DNA from: Rhodobacteraceae bacterium HIMB11
GTDB taxonomy: Bacteria; Pseudomonadota; Alphaproteobacteria; Rhodobacterales; Rhodobacteraceae
Reading direction: 5' to 3'
NCBI GenBank assembly: GCA_000472185.1
Contig: AVDB01000007.1
Coordinates: forward strand, 155,367 to 219,366
DNA length: 64,000 nt
The first letter of the stretch is position 1, and each line of letters starts with the position of its first letter. Of this stretch, positions 57,568 to 64,000 are shown in pieces. The translations under genes were made by a program, and so were the position numbers. The notes under the pieces are model-generated. The model made no database searches. It was not told the origin of the DNA and saw nothing but the letters and a program-made list of their open reading frames with translations.

Positions 57568-58932
57568 CTAGCCATTTCGACGGTTAAGCGGGTTCAATGC
57601 CTGAATTTCCCGCAGTTTGGTTTTCAGATGCTTTTCTGATCCAAACCCGTATCGTGCCCAGTTCAAACTGTCCAGCCTAACAATGCGTGCCTCAGATGCA
57701 CGTCCCGTCAATTCCAAGGCTTCGGCACGTAGGAACATCAAGGTTGACAGCAATGCTGCGTTTTCTTCCTCATAGGCTGCGTCCAAATAGGGAGCCAGTG
57801 TCTCAAGCGCCTCTTGGCCCTTGCCATATGCGATTTGATAGGATGCCAGCTGAACGGCGGTATGCGCCGCATAAAGGTTGGTTTGCGCAGATTGACGGAA
57901 CATTTTATCCGCGGCTTTGAACATGCGGAATGCCTCATCCGGGTTTGTACGTTGAACAATGCGTCCCATGGCAAAATAGCTAAAGCCCAAGCGGTGGTCA
58001 TTGTATTTCGCGGCCTGTGCGAGGTTTAGGGCGCGTGTGGCCGCGCCCATGCGGCCCCCTGCGGGTGTTCCTGGGCCGAGTGCGGTTTGAATTTCCTTGA
58101 TCCAGGCACGGGAAGTTGGGGGCAGGGCGCGATAGGCGACACCTGCACCTGCGGGATTGATACGGCGTAAAATGGCAGGCAAACGTGCGGCCACTTCGGC
58201 GCGGGTCATTCCGCTGCGCAATTCAGGGGCATAGGTTGCGCGCAGCACCATCATATCAAAATCCGTCAGGATCGTGTGAATGTTGTCATCATTAAAGACA
58301 GAATTTGGCAAACGATACAGATCGTTGAGCGGGCCCAAGCCTTGGGCAAATTCCTCGTGCAGGCAATCGCGTATTTCCTGTGGGCTGGCATCAGATGGAA
58401 TAAACAGGGACACCATCCGCCGTTCCGTTTGTGCAGACCAACTGGTCTTTGCAGTTTTGCGAGAGGCTTTGAAATCGTCTAAATCCACGACATTTGGTGC
58501 CACAAAACACGCCGCCATGGGCAAAGTGCGCTGAATTTGTCGGCGCGATACGGCGTGTACAATTACGTTGGCCTGATCCGCACTGGTGTAATAGATGTCC
58601 AATTTCGCCTCATCCTGAAGGCGGTGTATCAACCGATTTAATTCAGAGAGCAGGGATTGTGGGACCTTACCCGTCAGGCGGACGGAAATTGGTCCTTCAA
58701 ATCGTGTGAATACGGGAAGGTTGCGGCCACTTTCCAATGAAAATGACAAATCCATGAAATCCCGTGCGATATCTTTGTTTGACGCTGTCACCTTGCGGGA
58801 TGGCGATACCGGGAAAGGGTTTGTTACAAAATCTCTATATACAGACGAATTTTGCCGCGTTGTTAAATCATCGTTTGATGCTGGCATACAGGCGCCAAGA
58901 ATCATTGAAAAAACCAGGGCAGCTCGCTTCAT
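57568..58932 (-). CDS. DUF2927 lipoprotein
   Basis: 454 aa. A lipoprotein signal (ALVFSMILGACM with the lipobox LGAC) is followed by a DUF2927 domain (FTRFEGPISVRLTGKVP, later IPSDASPQEIRDCLHEEFAQGLGPLNDL split as SDASPQEIRDC and LHEEFAQGLGPL, with HEE like a metalloprotease site), then a helical C-terminal part (TPR-like). Function not established. First gene of the run with the small membrane protein and the VWA gene; a long AT-rich dyad lies 140 nt upstream. Confidence 0.82.
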   Translation of the reverse strand: MKRAALVFSMILGACMPASNDDLTTRQNSSVYRDFVTNPFPVSPSRKVTASNKDIARDFMDLSFSLESGRNLPVFTRFEGPISVRLTGKVPQSLLSELNRLIHRLQDEAKLDIYYTSADQANVIVHAVSRRQIQRTLPMAACFVAPNVVDLDDFKASRKTAKTSWSAQTERRMVSLFIPSDASPQEIRDCLHEEFAQGLGPLNDLYRLPNSVFNDDNIHTILTDFDMMVLRATYAPELRSGMTRAEVAARLPAILRRINPAGAGVAYRALPPTSRAWIKEIQTALGPGTPAGGRMGAATRALNLAQAAKYNDHRLGFSYFAMGRIVQRTNPDEAFRMFKAADKMFRQSAQTNLYAAHTAVQLASYQIAYGKGQEALETLAPYLDAAYEEENAALLSTLMFLRAEALELTGRASEARIVRLDSLNWARYGFGSEKHLKTKLREIQALNPLNRRNG

Positions 58933-59071
58933 ACTGTTTTATTCCATCCTGCCACTGCCCACGCCGATCCCACATCAGCACAAGCACGGTTAAATGCAAC
59001 ACATTCCCCAATATGCGCGTTCGAGGAAGAGATATATTTAGCGAGTTGGACCAAATTGTGGCTCACTTTAG

Positions 59072-59113
59072 ATGAATTATGATTTGATTAAAGTAACTTT
59101 AGTCATAATTCAT
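59072..59113. promoter_or_regulatory. Nested AT-rich inverted repeats upstream of the DUF2927 operon
   Basis: Outer arms ATGAATTATGA (59072-59082) and TCATAATTCAT (59103-59113), perfect 11 bp. Inner palindrome TAAAG-TAA-CTTTA (59089-59101). No T tail, so not an ordinary terminator. Confidence 0.5.
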
Positions 59114-59152
59114 ATGCGTCACAATGATCTATACGAATATGCGAATAATCCG

Positions 59153-59986
59153 TTAGCGCCGTGACATAAACGCCAAGCGTTCAAACAGTTGCACGTCCTG
59201 TTCGTTCTTTAACAGTGCGCCATGCAGCTTGGGCAATAGGTTTCCTGCGTCCCGTTTCAGGTCTTCGGGCGTCAGATCCTCGGCCAACAACAACTTTAGC
59301 CAATCCAAAACTTCGGATGTAGAAGGTTTCTTTTTCAAACCCTGTTGTTCGCGGATTTCATAAAATTGCGTCAGTGCCGTGGTCAGCAACTGTTCCTTGA
59401 TGTCAGGATAGTGCACTTTTACGATCTGGCGCATGGTGTCCTGATCTGGGAACGAAATATAATGGAAAAAGCAGCGGCGCAAAAAGGCGTCTGGCAATTC
59501 CTTTTCATTATTGGACGTGATGATCACTACAGGACGATTTTTTGCAGCAACAGTTTCACCCGTTTCATAAACGTGAAAGGCCATCTTATCCAACTCTTGC
59601 AGCAGGTCATTTGGGAATTCGATGTCTGCCTTATCAATTTCATCAATCAGCAAGACCACCTTTTTATCTGCCTCAAACGCGGTCCAGAGTTTTCCTTTGC
59701 GGATGTAGTTGCCCACATCACGGACACGTTCATCCCCCAATTGACTGTCGCGCAAACGTGACACAGCATCGTATTCATAAAGGCCCTGTTGTGCCTTGGT
59801 TGTGGATTTGATGTTCCATTCAATCAGCTCCAGTCCAAGTGCGCTTGCCACCTGTTTGGCAAGTTCGGTTTTGCCTGTTCCAGGCTCGCCCTTAATCAAT
59901 AGGGGGCGTTCCAGCAAAACGGCCGCATTTACAGCAACGGTTAAATCTTCTGTTGCGACATAGTCTTGGGTGCCTGTGAATTTCAT
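59153..59986 (-). CDS. MoxR-family AAA+ ATPase
   Basis: 277 aa. Walker A GEPGTGKTELAKQ near 36, Walker B VVLLIDEIDKAD near 108, sensor TSNNEKELPDAFLRR near 157 (arginine finger region). MoxR ATPases act with VWA proteins as chaperones; the CoxE-like partner is at 56210-57394. The intervening genes and the dyad at 59072 may separate the two transcription units. Confidence 0.9.
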   Translation of the reverse strand: MKFTGTQDYVATEDLTVAVNAAVLLERPLLIKGEPGTGKTELAKQVASALGLELIEWNIKSTTKAQQGLYEYDAVSRLRDSQLGDERVRDVGNYIRKGKLWTAFEADKKVVLLIDEIDKADIEFPNDLLQELDKMAFHVYETGETVAAKNRPVVIITSNNEKELPDAFLRRCFFHYISFPDQDTMRQIVKVHYPDIKEQLLTTALTQFYEIREQQGLKKKPSTSEVLDWLKLLLAEDLTPEDLKRDAGNLLPKLHGALLKNEQDVQLFERLAFMSRR

Positions 59987-60128
59987 AATCTGTCCTCGAT
60001 CTGTTTGCGCGCACTCTAACGAATGCTTTTTATTGCTGCAATCATCTGATTGTGTAGTGACATCCCCCTAAAGTTGCACTATTTGCAGGGCACGGTAGGC
60101 ATACCGCAAAACGTTGGAGGACAACTGC

Positions 60129-60584
60129 ATGTCAGATGTTGACCTGCATGGGGGGGCAGAAATGAAGCAAGATAACTTTCTTCCTGACGACTATAAGCCA
60201 GCAGAAGATGAACCGTTTATGAACGACCGCCAGTTGGAATATTTCCGCCGCAAATTGATTGCGTGGAAAAATGACCTTTTGGAAGACAGCAAAGACACGA
60301 TTGAGGGATTGCAAGGAAACGCGCGTAACATCCCCGATATGGCAGACCGCGCAAGCGAGGAAACAGATCGCGCATTGGAATTGCGCACACGTGACCGTCA
60401 GCGCAAATTGGTGTCAAAAATTGACGCAGCGATCCGCCGTATCGACGAAGGTGAATATGGATATTGTGAAGTCACAGGGGATCCAATTTCGCTGAAACGA
60501 TTGGACGCACGCCCAATCGCGACTATGACGCTTGAGGCGCAAGAACGCCACGAACGTCGCGAAAAAGTGCACCGTGACGACTAA
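60129..60584 (+). CDS. dksA: DksA-family RNA polymerase regulator lacking most zinc cysteines
   Basis: 151 aa. Coiled-coil tip region with Asp-x-x-Asp-x-Ala (NIPDMADRASEE near residue 74), then a C-terminal region YGYCEVTGDPISLKRLDARP, where only the first of the four zinc cysteines remains. Family knowledge: Rhodobacter sphaeroides DksA is like this and still works with ppGpp in the stringent response. ATG 60129 has GGAGG at 60116-60120; an in-frame TTG at 60114 is less likely. Ends in a terminator. Confidence 0.92.
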   Translation: MSDVDLHGGAEMKQDNFLPDDYKPAEDEPFMNDRQLEYFRRKLIAWKNDLLEDSKDTIEGLQGNARNIPDMADRASEETDRALELRTRDRQRKLVSKIDAAIRRIDEGEYGYCEVTGDPISLKRLDARPIATMTLEAQERHERREKVHRDD

Positions 60585-60587
60585 TTC

Positions 60588-60618
60588 AAAAAGGCCCTGT
60601 TAACCGCAGGGCCTTTTT
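60588..60618 (+). terminator. Rho-independent terminator of dksA
   Basis: AAAAAGGCCCTG, short loop, CAGGGCCTTTTT. Confidence 0.85.
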
Positions 60619-60626
60619 CTTCGTAC

Positions 60627-61763
60627 ATGACACATGATGCTCATATCGCAATTGTGGGGGCTGGTATTGGTGGCCTAACAGCGGCGCTGTGCTTTCATCA
60701 TTTGGGCTACCGTGTTGATGTATTTGAACAATCCCCTGAATTAAAAGAAGTGGGCGCGGGCATTCAGATTAGTCCGAATGGCCAGCGCGTGTTTGAAAAG
60801 CTGGGGCTGGACCAAAGGTTAAAGGAACAGGGGCTGCAGGCGCAGGCGATCCAACTGATGAACCATGCGCCATCGCGTGCAGTGGCCCGTCTTGATCTGT
60901 CGAAATCGCGGGCGCAGGGGGGTTATTACCTGTTTCATCGCGCTGATCTGCTGACGGTTTTGGTTGATGCATGCTCGGATGCAGGCGTTCCTATTCACTT
61001 GGGGCAGTCAATTGATGGTCCAACATCCCTGCAGCAGCACAATTTTGATTTGATTGTCGGCGCGGATGGGTTGCATTCGAATTTTCGCAAACTCCTTAAC
61101 CCGCACAGTCGCGCCTTTTTCACAGGGCAAATTGCTTGGCGCAGTGTCGTTGAAAATGTGATTGCCCAACCTGCTGAGGCCCACGTTCATATGGGCCCCC
61201 ATCGTCATATCGTAACCTACCCCATCCGTGAGGGGCGGGATTTGAATGTGGTCTGTATCAAAGAACAAGCCGATTGGAGCGATGAGGGATGGAATCATCC
61301 CGATGACCCCAGCATTCTGAAACGGGAATTCGGGGATTTTAGTGGCCTTTTGCCTGTATTTGATCGGGTGCATAGCCTGCACAAATGGGGATTATTTCGC
61401 CATCCCGTTGCGGACACATGGGCCGAGGGCAATGTTGCAATCATGGGGGATGCGGCGCACCCAACCTTGCCGTTTTTGGCCCAAGGCGCTGTCATGGCGA
61501 TTGAGGATGCGTGGGTTTTGGCGGCCTGTTTTCATCGTGATGGGGTGGGCGGATTACAGGCCTATCAATCCATCCGCATGCCGCGGGTCTCGCGGGTATT
61601 GGCGGCGGCAAATTCAAATGCATGGAAATATCATTTGGCCAATCCAATTGTGCGCGGTTTGGCGCATTCTGCATTGGGCGCAGGATCACGCATTGCGCCC
61701 GCACGCTTGGTGCGTCAGTTCGATTGGATCTACGCCCATGATGTGACGCAGGACGTGACTTAG
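60627..61763 (+). CDS. FAD-dependent monooxygenase (salicylate-hydroxylase-like)
   Basis: 378 aa class A flavin monooxygenase. FAD dinucleotide motif IVGAGIGGLTAALC near 9, DG motif LIVGADGLHSNFR near 138, and GDAAHPTLPFLAQGAVMAIEDA near 274 (FAD ribityl). Substrate unclear: members hydroxylate salicylate-like aromatics or ubiquinone precursors. It starts 8 nt past the dksA terminator and overlaps the convergent xth by 4 nt. Confidence 0.88.
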   Translation: MTHDAHIAIVGAGIGGLTAALCFHHLGYRVDVFEQSPELKEVGAGIQISPNGQRVFEKLGLDQRLKEQGLQAQAIQLMNHAPSRAVARLDLSKSRAQGGYYLFHRADLLTVLVDACSDAGVPIHLGQSIDGPTSLQQHNFDLIVGADGLHSNFRKLLNPHSRAFFTGQIAWRSVVENVIAQPAEAHVHMGPHRHIVTYPIREGRDLNVVCIKEQADWSDEGWNHPDDPSILKREFGDFSGLLPVFDRVHSLHKWGLFRHPVADTWAEGNVAIMGDAAHPTLPFLAQGAVMAIEDAWVLAACFHRDGVGGLQAYQSIRMPRVSRVLAAANSNAWKYHLANPIVRGLAHSALGAGSRIAPARLVRQFDWIYAHDVTQDVT

Positions 61764-62539
61764 TTATCTAATTCCAACCAAACGGGCACGTGATCGGATG
61801 GTTTTTCGCGTCCGCGTTGTTCGCTATCAATATAGCATTGCACCATCATATCCGCGCACGCGGGCGTCATCAAAAAATGATCGATGCGAATGCCATCGTT
61901 GCGATCCCATGCGCCCGCCTGATAATCCCAGAAACTATAGTGTTCGGGCCCCGATGTTTGGGCGCGAAAGGCCTCGGTAAAGCCAAGGTTTAGGATTTTA
62001 CGCCACGCTGACAGGGACTCTGGGCGAAACAGGGCATCCTCACGCCAGGCCTCTGGGCGTGCGGCGTCTTCGGCTTGGGGGATGATATTGTAATCGCCTG
62101 CCACGAATGCTGGCATTTCCTCTGCCATCAACGCCTGTGCACGATTGTACAGGCGTTCCATCCACGCCAATTTATAATCAAATTTTGGACCGGGCGCAGG
62201 ATTCCCGTTCGGGAGATATAGGCCACACATCCGAATGGCGGTTTTGCCGACCACCGTCGCCTCGATCCAGCGGGCCTGTTCATCGCTGTCATCGCCCGGC
62301 AATCCACGCACCACATCCTCAAGCGGATATTTTGACAGGATCGCAACCCCATTAAAGGATTTTTGACCGTGGGTTTCCACGTTGTATCCGCGTTCCTCAA
62401 ACAAGTCGCGCGGGAAATTTTCGTCAACTGACTTGATCTCTTGTAAAATCGCAACATCGGGGTTGGTTTCATCCAGCCAACGACACAATGTTTCTGCACG
62501 TGCCTTGATCCCGTTGATGTTAAACGTTGCAATTTTCAT
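61760..62539 (-). CDS. xth: Exodeoxyribonuclease III
   Basis: 259 aa AP endonuclease/3'-5' exonuclease. FNINGIKARAETL near 6, LQEIKSVDENFP near 31 (metal Glu), VAGDYNIIPQAEDA near 146, IRIDHFLMTP near 219 and SDHVPVWLEL near 246 (catalytic Asp-His) are all present. Length is normal. Convergent overlap of 4 nt with the monooxygenase gene. Confidence 0.96.
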   Translation of the reverse strand: MKIATFNINGIKARAETLCRWLDETNPDVAILQEIKSVDENFPRDLFEERGYNVETHGQKSFNGVAILSKYPLEDVVRGLPGDDSDEQARWIEATVVGKTAIRMCGLYLPNGNPAPGPKFDYKLAWMERLYNRAQALMAEEMPAFVAGDYNIIPQAEDAARPEAWREDALFRPESLSAWRKILNLGFTEAFRAQTSGPEHYSFWDYQAGAWDRNDGIRIDHFLMTPACADMMVQCYIDSEQRGREKPSDHVPVWLELDN

Positions 62540-62727
62540 GATGATCTACCCGATTTTTTATCTGTATCACCGTTTTTCAATGGCGTGACAAGTGCGAAGC
62601 CCGCGTTGAAACCGCAACTAGGGTACGTAATTGTAAATCCATGGGCTTTTGTTGGTGCGATACACATCCAATTCGTGATGTGAACGTCAAAATTGTATAT
62701 CGAATGCGGATCGATGTGCATTTTTTG

Positions 62728-62744
62728 AAAATCAATTTGATTTT
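62728..62744. promoter_or_regulatory. 17-bp palindrome upstream of the GGAG peptide gene
   Basis: AAAATCAATTTGATTTT, perfect palindrome, about 100 bp before the peptide start and just before the leader hairpin. Possible operator. Confidence 0.4.
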
Positions 62745-62761
62745 TTTGAAATTGTTTGGGG

Positions 62762-62810
62762 TGTCGGGGCCATGACTGTCTAACCCTAATGTGGGGTCTT
62801 TGGCCCGACA
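62762..62810 (+). promoter_or_regulatory. Structured 5' leader of the GGAG peptide gene
   Basis: TGTCGGG(G)CC pairs with GGCCCGACA (62802-62810) over nine base pairs with one bulge; inside, ACCC pairs with GGGT. It ends about 37 nt before the GTG start, so it could be a regulatory 5' leader. It does not match any riboswitch class I know. Confidence 0.4.
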
Positions 62811-62846
62811 ATGTGATCTGTAATCATTATTATGAAGGTAACAACG

Positions 62847-62987
62847 GTGTCTAAAGTTTTCTCTCGTACAACATCTTTAACACGTTCAAAAGGCGGTGCA
62901 GGCGCACCTAACATGGGTGGCGCAGGAATGTCCTGCTTAGGTGGTGCGGGTCAGCGTCAAAAGGGTGGTGCAGGCGCACCTGCCTAA
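62847..62987 (+). CDS. Small Gly/Ala-repeat peptide (46 aa)
   Basis: The product from GTG 62847 is a 46-residue basic peptide: SKVFSRTTSLTRS head followed by four units of GGAG (KGGAGAPN, MGGAGMSC, LGGAGQRQ, KGGAGAPA) with a single Cys in the middle. KGGAGAP occurs twice and its coding DNA is repeated. GAAGG (62834-62838) sits 8 nt before GTG; an in-frame ATG at 62832 would add five residues but overlaps that site. It has a leader hairpin before it and a strong terminator directly after, so it is an independent short transcript. No known family recognised; possible RiPP precursor, toxin or leader peptide, all unproven. Confidence 0.6.
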   Translation: MSKVFSRTTSLTRSKGGAGAPNMGGAGMSCLGGAGQRQKGGAGAPA

Positions 62988-62993
62988 TTGTTC

Positions 62994-63016
62994 AAGGGCG
63001 CTCCGGCGCCCTTTTT
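62994..63016 (+). terminator. Terminator of the GGAG peptide gene
   Basis: AAGGGCGC, TCCG loop, GCGCCC, then TTTTT; 7 nt after the stop codon. Confidence 0.85.
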
Positions 63017-63152
63017 CATAAAGATCCCAATTATGTTTTATTCCGTTTTTATGGCAGATATGATGCCAAAACAGGTGATCACACTTCACCATTTTGACTG
63101 AAATATAGAAGATCGCGCCCAAAATTTTTCGCGATACTTTATTCCACCAATT

Positions 63153-64000
63153 ATATGGCTGACCGTTTTTGCCTCGATCCTGCAATCGGCAATGGATGCC
63201 ACAGCAAAATCCGCAATGTTAACCGCATCTGCAAGCGCATTGATTTTTTATTCTGGGATCATTGTGACGGGTGTTTCTTTTGCCTTTGGGTTCACAAAAT
63301 CAGGGATCGGATTTTTGAACACCAATTTCAAATTGTTGATGGCGATACGCTCTTTGTTTGGATGTTTGGGATCGGTTTTCTTTATCCTTGGCTTCAAAAG
63401 CCTACCCTTGGCGGACGCTTTTGTCATTGCATCGCTTTAACCAGTGGCATCCGAAATTTTGGGGTCCTTCCTTTTTAATGAGCGCGTCTCCATTCTGGCG
63501 TGGCCTGCAATGTTGATCGGATCAATTGGTGTTGCGATTATGTTTTTGGACGTCGTGCCCGAAATGCGTATCAGATACATCTACCTGATCCTTGGGGTGC
63601 TAAGTGCGTCAACGTCGTTGGTGATTGCCCGCTATATCGGTAAATTTGAATCCAAACCAATGGCTCTGATTTTTTGGCCCAGCCTGCTTATGACGCTTGG
63701 GGCAGGGATCTGAATTTGGGGTCAAAACCTGTCCTTTGCCACACAGTCGTTTGAGTTCATCTACCTTTACGCCTGCCTACTGCTATTCGGACGTTGGTTG
63801 ACGATCTATCTGATCAACTTCATCTCGGTTCATCTGATGACCGCAATCTTTAACCTACAATTCGTTGGGTTTGTGATTATCGGTTACGTGGTCTTTTCAG
63901 ATGTGCCATCGGATGTTGTTTGGATTGGCGCGATCGTGTTGATTGGGGCAACAACCGCCGTTGCCCTGTGTGAATATCGAGATTCAAAAACGCGAGCGGA
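63153..64000 (+). pseudogene. EamA/DMT-family transporter broken by two in-frame stops (partial at window edge)
   Basis: One continuous frame encodes a DMT permease with EamA repeats: IIWLTVFASILQSAMDATAK, GVSFAFGFTKSG, LGFKSLPLADAFVIASL, then TAA at 63438-63440, PVASEILGSFLFNERVS, a second repeat, then TGA at 63711-63713, then IWGQNLSFATQ and NLQFVGFVIIGYVVFSD to the window end. No frame change is needed on either side of the stops, so both are point changes: Ser or Thr to TAA, Trp-like TGG to TGA. No ATG/GTG with a ribosome site precedes the first helix. Substrate unknown. Confidence 0.75.

Noticed and set aside
62762..62810. Guanidine or SAM riboswitch before the peptide/EamA region
   Set aside because: No ACGR loops or conserved cores of these classes can be found; only a simple hairpin is seen.
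1..64000. CRISPR arrays, insertion sequences or an integrated phage
   Set aside because: No regularly spaced repeats, transposase or integrase reading frames were found; the only phage-like sequence is the GTA gp15 remnant.

Overview
The window looks like a chromosomal segment of a marine Rhodobacteraceae (Roseobacter-group) alphaproteobacterium. The pointers are C4-pathway heme synthesis (5-aminolevulinate synthase), an F1Fo-ATPase zeta inhibitor subunit, an E1-beta subunit of pyruvate dehydrogenase carrying its own lipoyl domain, a DksA that keeps only one of the four usual zinc cysteines, and the gene order fabD-fabG-acpP-fabF-mltG-(GTA remnant)-cysE-pdhCBA. No plasmid or phage replication genes, CRISPR array or intact insertion sequence is visible. 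All assignments rest on reading the sequence and on family knowledge; no database search was run.

Layout. 0-13 kb: a broken protease/RimK fusion, tgt, a frameshifted Hint protein, a DUF1624 membrane protein, tRNA-Val, a MaoC-type hydratase, the ATPase zeta subunit, lon with a heat-shock-like promoter, two identical tRNA-Asp genes flanking a broken DUF418 gene, dgkA and ispG. 12-24 kb: a RodZ-like protein, hemA, an M20 peptidase, a small regulator/membrane-protein pair with its own operator cluster, a fluoroacetate-dehalogenase-like hydrolase, an M48/DsbA/membrane-protein run, an aminotransferase and an AmiC amidase. 24-38 kb: mrcA, prfB, an amidase, the type II fatty-acid synthesis genes (fabD, fabG, acpP, fabF) with mltG, and then a decayed fragment of the tail gene of a gene transfer agent (GTA) where the GTA cluster is expected, followed by cysE. 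38-56 kb: pdhABC, ftsB, class I aldolase, pgk, two tandem cyclophilins, a truncated-globin operon behind a perfect dyad, tyrS, anmK, a radical SAM protein, and zwf-pgl-pgi. 56-64 kb: an M48 peptidase, a CoxE-like VWA protein and MoxR ATPase, dksA, an FAD monooxygenase, xth, a small Gly/Ala-repeat peptide unit, and a broken EamA transporter at the edge.

The central metabolism is coherent: hexose phosphates enter through zwf-pgl-pgi, triose phosphates are handled by the aldolase and pgk, and pyruvate passes through pdhABC to fatty-acid synthesis. The zwf and pdhA upstream regions share a TTAGCGYTAA-centred palindrome, which suggests one LacI-type regulator.

The most notable observations are these. 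(1) A GTA gp15 remnant marks the probable site of GTA loss. (2) A three-copy intergenic repeat of about 115-150 bp occurs only between convergent genes. (3) An isolated 46-51 aa peptide with four GGAG units has its own palindrome, structured leader and terminator. (4) Nonsense or frameshift lesions hit only accessory genes (six loci), while every core gene is intact. (5) Two genes lack a canonical start codon at the obvious ribosome-binding-site position.
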